NCBI GenBank assembly: GCA_040222235.1
Contig: JAVKDO010000114.1
Span: 62,001 to 126,000 of the forward strand
Source of the DNA: UBA6059 sp040222235
Lineage (GTDB): Bacteria; Bacteroidota; Bacteroidia; Cytophagales; Cyclobacteriaceae
Length of the DNA stretch: 64,000 bases
Reading direction: 5' to 3'
The position numbers and the translations under genes were made by a program. The notes under the pieces were generated by a model, which saw nothing but the letters and a program-made list of their open reading frames with translations, did no database searches and was not told where the DNA came from. Shown piece by piece: positions 33,783-42,293 of this stretch (its first letter is position 1; every line of letters starts with the position of its first letter).

Positions 33783-34127
33783 TTACACCTGCCTCAACTC
33801 CTGATCTTTTGTCTCAGTCTTTTCCATGGGGCAGCCCCACTTCTCGGCGAATGTTTCTTTCCACTTCATTTTATCTTCTGGGGGAATGTGCGACCACTTG
33901 CTCGCCCAGTAGGCCTTCCATTTCTGCGGGGCGGGGTGTGACTTATGTCCTCTGCCAAAGCCAAAGATTAGTTTTGAGAGGAGTAGAAGTCCGGCTGCCT
34001 GCCAATAGCTGATGACGGGTAAATCGAATAATTCCGGTAGGAGCCAATTCCAAAGTAGCATGACTACAGCACTCAATGCTGCAAAGAGCACTGCAAAAAG
34101 GGCGATCATTTTTATAAACCACTTCAT
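33783..34127 (-). CDS. Small two-helix membrane protein downstream of the ECF sigma factor
   Basis: This 114-residue protein has two hydrophobic segments, MIALFAVLFAALSAVVMLLW and VISYWQAAGLLLLSKLIFGF. A basic, tryptophan-rich cytoplasmic tail follows (KWKAYWASKWSHIPPEDKMK, then WKETFAEKWG). It begins 3 bases after the sigma-factor stop, so it is co-transcribed and may modulate that sigma factor or respond to it. It lacks a recognisable anti-sigma domain. The last 29 codons are duplicated at 32423-32516. Confidence 0.75.
   Translation of the reverse strand: MKWFIKMIALFAVLFAALSAVVMLLWNWLLPELFDLPVISYWQAAGLLLLSKLIFGFGRGHKSHPAPQKWKAYWASKWSHIPPEDKMKWKETFAEKWGCPMEKTETKDQELRQV
33787..33880. repeat. 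94-bp direct repeat, copy B (inside the intact gene)
   Basis: This is the second copy of the repeat at 32423-32516 (90 of 94 identical). It forms the 3' end of the intact small membrane-protein gene. Confidence 0.9.
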
Positions 34128-34130
34128 GGG

Positions 34131-34691
34131 CTAGTCATTTTTCATTTCGTCATACAAATCCTGGAGAGCCACACGCAGGGCTAACACAGCGTAACGCTTT
34201 CGAGATAGCAGTGTGTTGAGGGTATCCTTTGTGATCTCTTGTATCTCCTTAAAGCTCTTCTGCTCAAACTCATGGAGTATAAATACCTGTCGCTGCTTGG
34301 CCGGCAGGTCATTGAGTGCTTCATCTATGCGCGCCCATACCATCTCGCGGATCAGCTCTTTTTCCGGTAGGTTTTGTATATCCGGCAAGATATCTTCCAG
34401 CATCAGCGGCTGCTCATCCTCGCCGACCTTTGGAGCCATGTCGGTAAAGGCTTGGGGCTTCTTCTTTCTGAAAGAGTCGATGATTTTGTTGCGAGCTACC
34501 CTGAAGAGCCAGGATGACGCACGGTCGATGGAGCGGATCTCGTCATAGCCAATGACAAATTGGTAGAGCACATCTTGTAGAATGTCCTCGGCCTCCTCAG
34601 CTCTCGAGACAGACTGTCTGATGAAGTTGAGAAGCCTGCCACGCTCCTTGCGTACCGTTTGGTCTATTTGGTTGGCTTTTGCCTGGGTCAT
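34131..34691 (-). CDS. ECF-type RNA polymerase sigma factor
   Basis: I start this at the ATG read from 34691 (MTQAKANQIDQTVRKERGRL), with a further in-frame ATG 21 bases upstream. The product has about 186 residues. Region 2 includes EEAEDILQDVLYQFVIGYDE followed by SSWLFRVARNKIIDSFRKK, the core-binding and -10 recognition helices. Region 4 contains DLPAKQRQVFILHEFEQKSF and an HTH ending NTLLSRKRYAVLALR. It directs RNA polymerase to a stress or envelope regulon. There is no classical anti-sigma gene beside it; only the two-helix protein follows. Confidence 0.92.
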   Translation of the reverse strand: MTQAKANQIDQTVRKERGRLLNFIRQSVSRAEEAEDILQDVLYQFVIGYDEIRSIDRASSWLFRVARNKIIDSFRKKKPQAFTDMAPKVGEDEQPLMLEDILPDIQNLPEKELIREMVWARIDEALNDLPAKQRQVFILHEFEQKSFKEIQEITKDTLNTLLSRKRYAVLALRVALQDLYDEMKND

Positions 34692-34730
34692 ATTTATGGC
34701 TACAGCTTGCACGCTAATTTCTCCTTTTTT

Positions 34731-35252
34731 TTAAGAGTAAACACCAGTTGACAATTCTTTACCTCGGTGATGTCCTTCACAGTTGCCCGTGATGAATGCT
34801 TCTATTTCGTTCCTGATCTGCTCATTTTGTAGGTTGAGACGATAGTCAAATGCATCCCTCACATCATGAAAAGCTAAACCGGTGGTGTGACAATGCCCTC
34901 CCATATCCTTGAAGGTATGTTGCAGCTGGAGAGAAAGCTTGCTAGCATGCTCTCCGACAAAGGCACTATTCACACATTTTTCTGAGAACTGCTCATGATA
35001 CAGATCTAGTAAATAATGTAATACATGCCCGTATACCGGGCGCTGAGCCGCTCCTACCAGAATGATCAACTGACTGGAGTCGATGAAATGTCCAAGTCCG
35101 GTGTTCTCAAAATCCGGATATTGAAAGTCCATCAGGTCAATCAAGTCTGTATTGACACCCTTACGCTGATTAAAACGCTCCTCTAGTTCTAAGGCTACTT
35201 TGTAGCTTTCTCTGACTGATGATAGTTCGGTGAGTATAATTCCGACATCCAT
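34731..35252 (-). CDS. Flavodoxin-fold, FMN-reductase-like protein
   Basis: This 173-residue protein starts MDVGIILTELSSVRESYKVA and has the alternating strand/helix order of the NADPH-dependent FMN reductase family. Typical elements are LIDLMDFQYPDF and the loop LIILVGAAQRPVYGHVLHYL, which takes the place of the PEYN signature. That signature is not conserved, so FMN binding is uncertain. The C-terminal part (GHCHTTGLAFHDVRDAFDYR) is His-rich. It is separated from the ECF sigma gene by 39 bases on the same strand, and they may share a promoter. Confidence 0.7.
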   Translation of the reverse strand: MDVGIILTELSSVRESYKVALELEERFNQRKGVNTDLIDLMDFQYPDFENTGLGHFIDSSQLIILVGAAQRPVYGHVLHYLLDLYHEQFSEKCVNSAFVGEHASKLSLQLQHTFKDMGGHCHTTGLAFHDVRDAFDYRLNLQNEQIRNEIEAFITGNCEGHHRGKELSTGVYS

Positions 35253-35621
35253 GGTAGTGATTCGTTTTGGCTAGGGGGTCAATGCAGCGACTTACCGTTG
35301 TAGACGTATACGAGATCACAATATTTTATGGATGATAAAAAAATGTGAAATGTGAGAAAAAAGCCTTGAATCGAGCAGTTCGATGGTTGAAATCGTGAAA
35401 CATGCTAGTGCCGCCGGCTTTGAGGATATGATGCTTTGAAGTGGAGAGGCCATATTCGAGTGTATCAGTCCACAAGGGCTAATCATCACCTTTTCTAGAT
35501 AGAACATAGCTTTCATACCTTCAAGAGGTATTATAAAACCCGTTTGATGTTCCACTGGATAAGACTATTCAAAAACCGATTTGTCTGTTAAGGCTTCTGG
35601 ACAAGGAGGGATTGCTCACCC
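35253..35621. other. Gene-free stretch
   Basis: I see no convincing coding sequence, repeat or RNA. A 79-codon minus-strand frame (35316-35555) has no coherent domain and no start context. Confidence 0.5.
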
Positions 35622-35975
35622 CTACATGAGTTTATCAAATGCTTTAGTGAGGTCTTCTGGACTTACTGGCTTGTATAAGAAGCCCTGTGCTCCTTTGTCC
35701 AGTGCTTGCAATCCAGTAAGCTTATCGGATAGGGCCGTGATGATCATTACTTTAGCCTCCGGATGCACTTCCATGATGTTTTCCAAACATGTTAGTCCGT
35801 CCATTTCCGGCATTGTGATATCCAAGGTTACCACATCCGGCTTCTTATCCTTTACAATCTCCACTGCATCCCGCCCATTTCCTGCGGTACCTATGATGTC
35901 AAGCTGGTAATCGTTCAAGTGTTTTTCGATAGTGCGTCGCATTACCGAAGAGTCGTCCACAATTAATAATGTCAT
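35622..35975 (-). CDS. Stand-alone response regulator receiver protein (CheY-like)
   Basis: I start at the ATG read from 35975 (MTLLIVDDSSVMRRTIEKHL), giving 117 residues; the 31 codons further upstream are non-conserved. It is a single REC domain. The acidic pair is DD at residues 7-8, the phosphoacceptor Asp52 sits in VVTLDITMPEMDG, T80 in VMIITALS and the conserved lysine K102 in FLYKPVSP. With no output domain it acts by binding partners, as CheY does. No histidine kinase is adjacent. Confidence 0.92.
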   Translation of the reverse strand: MTLLIVDDSSVMRRTIEKHLNDYQLDIIGTAGNGRDAVEIVKDKKPDVVTLDITMPEMDGLTCLENIMEVHPEAKVMIITALSDKLTGLQALDKGAQGFLYKPVSPEDLTKAFDKLM

Positions 35976-36476
35976 ATCTCTTCTGCTCGTTTTTCTTGCT
36001 GGTTCTTTAATCTGGAGAGGTTTAATTCCCTGCTGCTCGCATTGCAAAATATAATGTTTGCTTAGCAAACTCCGGTTGATACCTCTTCAGTTTTCTGCTA
36101 GGTTGCTCATTTAATTTTTATCTCTATGTCAAAGTATAGAATCTCCTGGTCGTGAGCTCTATAACTCTATAACACTGCAATATACTCTTAGGAGAATTAC
36201 CTATACTCTGCGTTTCGATGAATGCCTACTTTATCCCCTTGGTTATCTGGGATTATTCGATGAGACATTTAGCAGTTTACCATAAATTTCGACTCGTAGT
36301 GGTGTTCCCTGAGGGAAACCCTTATATATCTGGGGTTGCTTAGGAATTGTCAAGGCCGAATTAGGTGCAAACAGCGCCTTGCGATTGATTACGTCAATAT
36401 GACGATTGACTACATGCGGTTTGATGGAGCTTAGCCTGGTCATTAGACTTGTAAAGTCATAAAACTCAATATCATC
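35976..36476. other. Non-coding stretch before the FtsX-type permease
   Basis: This interval contains a short tandem CTCTATAACTCTATAAC sequence (about 36157-36172) and an imperfect inverted pair around 36135-36215. A minus-strand open frame (36243-36524) runs on past the start of the permease gene. Its inferred product (KPHVVNRHIDVINRKALFAP and so on) looks protein-like but matches nothing I recognise and has no clear start, so I do not call it. Confidence 0.5.
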
Positions 36477-38852
36477 ATGCTCTTCAACTATCTCAAAACC
36501 TCGTTTAGGAGTCTGCGAAAGCACAGACTCCTCACATTCATCAATCTCACAGGCCTAGTGGTGGGCATTACTGCGAGTATGATTATCGCCGTATATGTTC
36601 ATCATATTCTCACTTTTGATGGGTTCCATGCTAAGGCTGATCAGATCTATATGGTCTATAAGGAGAGGGTAACCCCAAATGGGACCCAACCCACCTACGA
36701 CACATGGATACCGCTGAGTGAGCAGCTGCAGATGGATTACCCTCAGATAGCAGCGTCTACGAGACTGGTGCCATTGGACGGATCGCTGGTCGTTGATAAT
36801 GTAGTTTTTGAGGAAGACTTTCAGTTTGTAGACCCTTCATTTTTCGAAATCTTCGATTTTCCTCTAGTACATGGCGGCACAGATGAGCCTTTTTCCGATC
36901 CCAACTCTGTCGTGCTATCAAAGGAAATGGCGGTGAGGCTATTTGGTCAGGAAAATGCTCTAGGAGAGCGACTGAGCATCCGAGAGTCGATGCTCGAGTT
37001 CGAGAAGGACTATATCGTTACTGGCATACTTGAGGATTACCCCTCCAACACATCAGTGGAGCCGTCGATGGTTTTTCCGATAGGGAGTATCCCGGACATT
37101 GACAACTATGCTGACTATTGGGATGGCTCGTTTTTGTATACTTATATTGTCTTACCAGAAAATGGAGATAGACTACAGATGGAAGCTGCTTTTCCTGGTC
37201 TCGTGGAGAAGATCTGGGATGAACGTACCCGAAATAACACCAATCTAAAGTTGCTACCCCTTGCAGAAGTCTACGGTACCATGATAGGTGAGGTAGGTAA
37301 TACCTATTTAATGGCGTACATCGGTCTGGCACTGCTCATCATCGCAGTATTCAACTTTATGAATCTCAGTACCGCCAAGGCTATAGATAGAGCTAAAGAA
37401 ATAGGCGTAAGGAAGATGCTCGGAGCTTTCACCTCCTCTATCAGAGTACAGTTCCTAATCGACACAATGCTTGTCACCTTGATCGCAGCAGTATTGAGCG
37501 CTGTGCTGGTCCTGCTATTGCTACAGCTGGTAAATGAGCTCCTCGAAATGCAGTTGTCGATAGCGCAGATACCAAAGCTCAAACTGATTTTCGGAACTGT
37601 TGGGTTTGCTTTGTTACTAGGTGCGCTGGCAGCCAGTTATCCCGCTTTCTACCTGTCTAACATCGGGCTCAGTCAGCTGGTCAAATCACAAAAGGATGGT
37701 CAAGCCTCTTCCAAGGCCAGGAACGTCATGGTCGTCCTTCAATTCGCGATCAGCACTACTATGATCATTGCCACTTTGGGCATCAATCGCCAGATCGGTT
37801 TCATGGTCAATACATCGATGGGTTTTGATAAAGAGCGGATCGTGCTCGACGTGTCAGTGGCAGACTTTGAAAACGAGGAAGTCGGTGAGGTGAGGGTCAA
37901 GGCCTTCAAGGACTACATCACAAGTACTGCTGGTGTATCAGATATCACTGTGTCTCGGCATATCCCAGCACAGTGGACGCGCAGTTTTCTGTTTGCCCGA
38001 CCACAAGGCTGGGAGGGAGATCCTATGCGCATGCGATATACATATATGGATGCTCAGTTTTTTGATGCATTTGAGATTCCCCTGCTTGAGGGAGATGGCT
38101 TCCTGCCGGACAATAATGGCCATCAACGGGAGGTAGTGATCCTCAACGAGGCTGCCCTGGATGCTTTTGGCTGGAAGGACATTCAGGACAAAGTGGTGAT
38201 GATTGGAAGCAATCCACTCAGGGTTGTAGGACTGGTCAAAGATTTCAACTATGAGTCCCTCAGAGAGGAGGTTGCACCTACACTCATGATGCACAGAACA
38301 GCAGATCATCCTGTACATCGTTATATCTCTTTCAAGACACCTCTGAGTTCTTCAGCGGATATTCTTGCCCAGCTTGAAGGGCAGTGGTCGTCCTTGGGTG
38401 CGCAGACGACATTGGAGTACAGTTTTTTGGACGATCAGGTGGAGCGGCTGTATCAGGATGAAATGAGATTGCTGAGCTTGACGAAATGGTTTACCATCCT
38501 GGCAGTATTTATAGCGGCATTGGGTCTATATGGCCTCTCCACTTTTGTCATTGAGCGAAAGCGCCGAGAAATCTGCATTCGCAAGGTGATGGGAGCGAGC
38601 CTGACCGAGCTGTGGCTTCTGATCACAAAGAAATTCGTGGGGATGTACTTAGTGGCTTTCCTTGTCGGGAGTGCAGGTGCTTATTTCTTCCTGACACAGT
38701 GGCTGGAGAACTTTGCTTTTCGCTCGGATATCAGCGTTGGCCTATTTGCGGTAGCGCTGATGGCTATGCTGCTCCTGATCGTACTATCCATCAGCTACAA
38801 GACCTTACATGCCGGTCGCGTCAATCCGGTGACCTACCTGCGGGATGAGTAG
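36477..38852 (+). CDS. ABC transporter permease with MacB-PCD and FtsX domains
   Basis: This 791-residue Bacteroidota-type FtsX-like permease begins MLFNYLKTSFRSLRKHRLLT, has a membrane helix at about residues 20-42, a MacB periplasmic core domain, a first FtsX block of three helices (NLSTAKAIDRAKEIGVRKML), a second periplasmic domain and a second FtsX block with IERKRREICIRKVMGASLTE. The layout, with two FtsX units in one chain, is standard for the roughly 800-residue proteins of this group. The partner ATPase is not adjacent. Substrate is unknown; export of lipids, peptides or antibiotics is typical of the family. Confidence 0.9.
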   Translation: MLFNYLKTSFRSLRKHRLLTFINLTGLVVGITASMIIAVYVHHILTFDGFHAKADQIYMVYKERVTPNGTQPTYDTWIPLSEQLQMDYPQIAASTRLVPLDGSLVVDNVVFEEDFQFVDPSFFEIFDFPLVHGGTDEPFSDPNSVVLSKEMAVRLFGQENALGERLSIRESMLEFEKDYIVTGILEDYPSNTSVEPSMVFPIGSIPDIDNYADYWDGSFLYTYIVLPENGDRLQMEAAFPGLVEKIWDERTRNNTNLKLLPLAEVYGTMIGEVGNTYLMAYIGLALLIIAVFNFMNLSTAKAIDRAKEIGVRKMLGAFTSSIRVQFLIDTMLVTLIAAVLSAVLVLLLLQLVNELLEMQLSIAQIPKLKLIFGTVGFALLLGALAASYPAFYLSNIGLSQLVKSQKDGQASSKARNVMVVLQFAISTTMIIATLGINRQIGFMVNTSMGFDKERIVLDVSVADFENEEVGEVRVKAFKDYITSTAGVSDITVSRHIPAQWTRSFLFARPQGWEGDPMRMRYTYMDAQFFDAFEIPLLEGDGFLPDNNGHQREVVILNEAALDAFGWKDIQDKVVMIGSNPLRVVGLVKDFNYESLREEVAPTLMMHRTADHPVHRYISFKTPLSSSADILAQLEGQWSSLGAQTTLEYSFLDDQVERLYQDEMRLLSLTKWFTILAVFIAALGLYGLSTFVIERKRREICIRKVMGASLTELWLLITKKFVGMYLVAFLVGSAGAYFFLTQWLENFAFRSDISVGLFAVALMAMLLLIVLSISYKTLHAGRVNPVTYLRDE

Positions 38853-38892
38853 TTGTAGTTTCCTGCGGAAATAAAAAATTTCTTGAAACTAA

Positions 38893-39086
38893 CTACCCCC
38901 TGGTCGGGCACTCCGAGACAGGCCATTCGGGGTAGCTATCTACCGACAGGCAGGTTACGCAGGTTTCATACCCAATCAAGTTGAGCACATGTTTTGATCT
39001 AAAGATCAAAACCCGAAATTTCTCATTTAGATCCCCGCCTACGCGGGGATGACGGTTTTATAGGAACCCCGATGCTTGCATCGGGG
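38893..39086. repeat. Cluster of palindromes after the permease gene
   Basis: There are four inverted repeats: CTACCCC (38893-38899) with GGGGTAG (38929-38935); GTTTTGATCT (38991-39000) with AGATCAAAAC (39003-39012); ATCCCCGC (39031-39038) with GCGGGGAT (39043-39050); and CCCCGATGC (39067-39075) with GCATCGGGG (39078-39086). All stems are perfect. The third and fourth match palindromes I recall as dispersed REPs in Bacteroidota. No gene is seen here. Confidence 0.75.
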
Positions 39087-39150
39087 AATTCTTTAGATTA
39101 AAGTAGACATGGCCTGAGGAGAGACAGGCCTACATGGTTAAATTCGCAGC

Positions 39151-39714
39151 ATGATTATTTTGGACAATGCGGTCATCTCCGATGATATCAAGGAGCAACT
39201 TTTCACCTGCGACCTGGACAAGTGCAAAGGTGCTTGCTGCGTGGAGGGGGATCTTGGTGCCCCACTTGAAGCGGAGGAATTAGCCATCATGGATGAAATC
39301 CTGGATAAGGTGAAGCCCTATCTCTCAGGCGAGGGTCTTGCTGCTATCGAGGAGCATGGGCCCTACATCCTGGACGAGGAGGGAGACTATAGTACCACTA
39401 CAGTTAATAATAAGGAGTGCGCCTTTGCGATCTATGATGATCAAGGCATTCTAAAATGTGGTATTGAGCAAGCTCAGCTAGATGGAAAGATTGAATTTAA
39501 GAAGCCCATCTCTTGTCATTTATATCCTATCCGTATCACGAAATATGATCATTACGACGCGCTCAACTATGACCGCTGGGATATATGCAGTGCAGCCTGT
39601 GTCTTAGGTGAAAAATTAGGATTACCTGTCTATAAGTTTCTCAAGGAGGCACTTACCAGAAAATATGGTGCCGCGTGGTATGCGGAACTTGTAAAGGAGA
39701 TAGAGGGGAAGTAG
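39151..39714 (+). CDS. DUF3109 cysteine-rich protein
   Basis: The 187-residue protein carries the DUF3109 cysteine pattern: CDLDKCKGACC near residue 20, then KECAFAI, LKCGIEQ, ISCHLYPIRI and a C-terminal CSAACVLGEKLG. Eight or more invariant-looking cysteines point to a metal or Fe-S cofactor. The function is unknown. Members occur throughout Bacteroidota and some other phyla. The ATG at 39151 gives a short polar N-terminus. The gene is convergent with accC across a shared hairpin terminator. Confidence 0.85.
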   Translation: MIILDNAVISDDIKEQLFTCDLDKCKGACCVEGDLGAPLEAEELAIMDEILDKVKPYLSGEGLAAIEEHGPYILDEEGDYSTTTVNNKECAFAIYDDQGILKCGIEQAQLDGKIEFKKPISCHLYPIRITKYDHYDALNYDRWDICSAACVLGEKLGLPVYKFLKEALTRKYGAAWYAELVKEIEGK

Positions 39715-39748
39715 CTATTTCACAAAAAAATATATCAGACAAAAAAAG

Positions 39749-39774
39749 GCTGATCAGTTGCCCGATCAGCTTTT
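39749..39774. terminator. Bidirectional terminator between the DUF3109 gene and accC
   Basis: GCTGATC (39749-39755) pairs with GATCAGC (39764-39770). The left side is preceded by AAAAAAA and the right side followed by TTTT, so it can end transcription from both directions. Confidence 0.75.
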
Positions 39775-39795
39775 GCAATTATCATCTGATATTGA

Positions 39796-41145
39796 TCAAT
39801 TCTTCAACACAGAGAAGTCAAAATCATCAAGGAATTTTGTGGTGAAATTACCACTTTTAAACTCTTCATTGTCCATCATATGGATGTGGAAAGGAATGGT
39901 TGTTTTCACACCTTCGATTACAAATTCCTGAAGTGCACGTTTCATTCTGGTAATCACTTCTTCTCTTGACAATCCAGATACAATGAGCTTAGCGATCATT
40001 GAGTCATAGTTAGGAGGAATGGTGTACCCAGCATATACATGACTATCGACACGCACACCGTGCCCACCAGGCATATGCAGGTTAGTGATTTTACCAGGAC
40101 TCGGCCTGAAGCCGTTAGCGGGATCTTCAGCATTGATCCTGCACTCCATGGCAAAGATCTGGGGATAGTAATGATCGCCAGAGACTTTAATGCCAGCGGC
40201 TGCTTTGATTTGCTCTTTGATCAAGTCAAACTGAGTCACTTCTTCCGTAATAGGATGCTCCACCTGAATACGGGTATTCATCTCCATGAAGTAGAAGTTC
40301 GAGTGCTTGTCAACCAAAAACTCTACCGTACCGGCACCTTCATATTTGATGGCCTGAGCACCCTTCACAGCGGCTGCACCCATCTTGTCTCTTAGTGCCT
40401 TATTTACCGCGGGAGAAGGCGTCTCTTCGATCAGTTTTTGGTGTCGACGCTGGATTGAGCAGTCTCTTTCCGATAGGTGACTCACATTACCATAGCTGTC
40501 ACCTATGATCTGAATCTCTACGTGACGTGGCTCTTCAACAAATTTTTCGAGGTAAAGCCCATCATTGCCAAATGCGGCACCTGATTCTTGACGAGCGTCA
40601 TCCCAAGCTTTCTTGAAGCCGCTCTCATCTTTCACGATACGCATACCACGTCCACCACCACCTGCGGTAGCTTTGAGGATGACAGGATAGCCGATACCCT
40701 TGGCTATTTCCTTTCCTTCTTCTATAGATTCGAGAAGGCCTTCTGACCCAGGGATGCATGGCACACCGGCTTCTTTCATGGTGGCTTTGGCAGTAGCCTT
40801 ATCACCCATCTTTTGGATCATCTCTGGGCTAGCGCCAATGAACTTTATGCCGTACTCCTGACAGACTCTCGAGAACTCATCATTTTCTGATAAGAAACCA
40901 TAGCCTGGATGTATGGCATCCGCGTTAGTAATCTCTGCTGCTGAAATGAGTCTGGGAATATTCAGATAGGAGTCCTTACTGGCCGGAGGTCCAATGCACA
41001 CGGCTTCATCTGCGAAGCGTACATGCAGACTGTCAGCATCAGCTGTGGAATAGACTGCCACTGTACTGATACCCATTTCACGACAAGTGCGGATCACCCG
41101 AAGGGCAATCTCCCCGCGGTTAGCAATTAGTATTTTTTTAAACAC
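39796..41145 (-). CDS. accC: Acetyl-CoA carboxylase biotin carboxylase subunit AccC
   Basis: AccC carboxylates biotin on AccB with ATP and bicarbonate, the first half-reaction of malonyl-CoA formation. The 449-residue product starts MFKKILIANRGEIALRVIR and carries the ATP-grasp loop KATAGGGGRGMRIV, the catalytic block MEMNTRIQVEHPITE and the C-terminal biotin-carboxylase domain. Length is standard. It lies 33 bases downstream of accB and is the last gene of the minus-strand cluster, with a terminator beyond it. Confidence 0.97.
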   Translation of the reverse strand: MFKKILIANRGEIALRVIRTCREMGISTVAVYSTADADSLHVRFADEAVCIGPPASKDSYLNIPRLISAAEITNADAIHPGYGFLSENDEFSRVCQEYGIKFIGASPEMIQKMGDKATAKATMKEAGVPCIPGSEGLLESIEEGKEIAKGIGYPVILKATAGGGGRGMRIVKDESGFKKAWDDARQESGAAFGNDGLYLEKFVEEPRHVEIQIIGDSYGNVSHLSERDCSIQRRHQKLIEETPSPAVNKALRDKMGAAAVKGAQAIKYEGAGTVEFLVDKHSNFYFMEMNTRIQVEHPITEEVTQFDLIKEQIKAAAGIKVSGDHYYPQIFAMECRINAEDPANGFRPSPGKITNLHMPGGHGVRVDSHVYAGYTIPPNYDSMIAKLIVSGLSREEVITRMKRALQEFVIEGVKTTIPFHIHMMDNEEFKSGNFTTKFLDDFDFSVLKN

Positions 41146-41178
41146 AGTGTTTTGGGTTTAATGAGGATACAAAAGTGC

Positions 41179-41655
41179 TTATGAAGGATCAACTAGGAAC
41201 AATGGCTGATCATACTCTATCGGTGAGGCATTATCAACAAGCACCTTGACGATAGTACCTGAAATCTCAGATTCGATCTCATTGAAGAGCTTCATCGCTT
41301 CGATAATACATACAGTCTGTCCTGCAGATACTTTGTCACCAATTTGTACAAAAGAATCAGATTCTGGATTGGCCGACCTATAGAATGTACCGATCATTGG
41401 CGCTTTGATAGTCACATACTTAGCATCATCAGACGCTGCTGGAGCCGGGGCAGCCGCCGCTGGTGCGGGTGCTGTGGCAACTGGTGCCGGCGCTGGAGCT
41501 GCCACTGGTGCCGGCGCTGCAGCCATTACAGTGTTGGCAGGCATCTCTGCATTGCGCTTCACCTTAATCTTAAATTCTTCAGTCTCTATGTTGACTTCCT
41601 CTAGCCCTGACTGAGAGATGAAATCGATCAGGTCACGAATTTCTTTGGCTTTCAT
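41179..41655 (-). CDS. accB: Biotin carboxyl carrier protein AccB
   Basis: I start at the ATG read from 41655 (MKAKEIRDLIDFISQSGLEE), the conserved N-terminus; a longer in-frame version would begin 45 bases upstream with unconserved sequence. The 158-residue product has an Ala/Pro-rich linker at about residues 45-85 and the biotinyl domain with EAMKLFNEIES. The biotinylated lysine is K122, within the canonical EAMK. It feeds carboxybiotin from AccC to the carboxyltransferase. It is followed by accC and preceded by efp. Confidence 0.96.
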   Translation of the reverse strand: MKAKEIRDLIDFISQSGLEEVNIETEEFKIKVKRNAEMPANTVMAAAPAPVAAPAPAPVATAPAPAAAAPAPAASDDAKYVTIKAPMIGTFYRSANPESDSFVQIGDKVSAGQTVCIIEAMKLFNEIESEISGTIVKVLVDNASPIEYDQPLFLVDPS

Positions 41656-41706
41656 AGGGTGTTGTTTTTGGTTAATTCGTTCTGGGCACTCCGCCCTCAA
41701 TGTTGT

Positions 41707-42270
41707 CTATTTTACGCGCTCCACATAGGAGTTAGTCACCGTACTGATCTTGATTTTCTCATCTTGATTGATGAAAAGTGGTACTTGTACTATGGCCCCT
41801 GTCTCAACTGTCGCTGGTTTAGTAGCGTTGGTTGCGGTATCACCTTTGATACCAGGCTCAGTGTAGGTAACGGTCATTTCCACATGCTGTGGTAGTTCGC
41901 AAGTTAATATTTTCTCTATCTCCGCATGAACAAGCACATCGACTTCCAAACCGTCCTTGAGGTATTGTGCTCCTGTAATTAGCTCTTCTGGAATAGCCAC
42001 TTGCTCAAACGTACTGCTATCCATGAAGTGAAATCCGATATCATCCTTGTAAAGGAACTGGTGTGGTCTGCGCTCAATACGTGCAGTGGTTACTTTATGT
42101 CCAGCAGAGAAAGTGTTGTCAAGCACTTTGCCTGTGGTAAGACTCTTCAGTTTGGTACGGACAAATGCCGGACCTTTACCGGGTTTTACGTGCTGGAATT
42201 CAATGATCGTAAAGAGATCATGGTTATACTCAATACAAAGTCCGTTTCTAAAATCTGCAGTAGTTGCCAT
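41707..42270 (-). CDS. efp: Translation elongation factor P
   Basis: EF-P rescues ribosomes stalled at polyproline. The 187-residue product has the three-domain KOW/OB/OB layout. It begins MATTADFRNGLCIEYNHDLF, and the tip loop of domain I is VKPGKGPAFVRTKLKS, with the lysine that in other species is modified at KPGKG. It ends SYVERVK. The usual modification enzyme genes are not in the window. The gene is between fabH and accB, a conserved Bacteroidota order. Confidence 0.96.
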   Translation of the reverse strand: MATTADFRNGLCIEYNHDLFTIIEFQHVKPGKGPAFVRTKLKSLTTGKVLDNTFSAGHKVTTARIERRPHQFLYKDDIGFHFMDSSTFEQVAIPEELITGAQYLKDGLEVDVLVHAEIEKILTCELPQHVEMTVTYTEPGIKGDTATNATKPATVETGAIVQVPLFINQDEKIKISTVTNSYVERVK

Positions 42271-42293
42271 GTAATTCTATTTTCTAATGTCGT

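Noticed and set aside
35316..35555. A 79-codon minus-strand ORF
   Set aside because: It has a low-complexity, incoherent translation and no start context.
36243..36524. A 93-codon minus-strand ORF overlapping the permease start
   Set aside because: Some segments look protein-like but there is no recognisable family, the permease start overlaps it on the other strand, and it has no promoter.
38893..39086. CRISPR array
   Set aside because: The palindromes differ from one another and there are no regular spacers.
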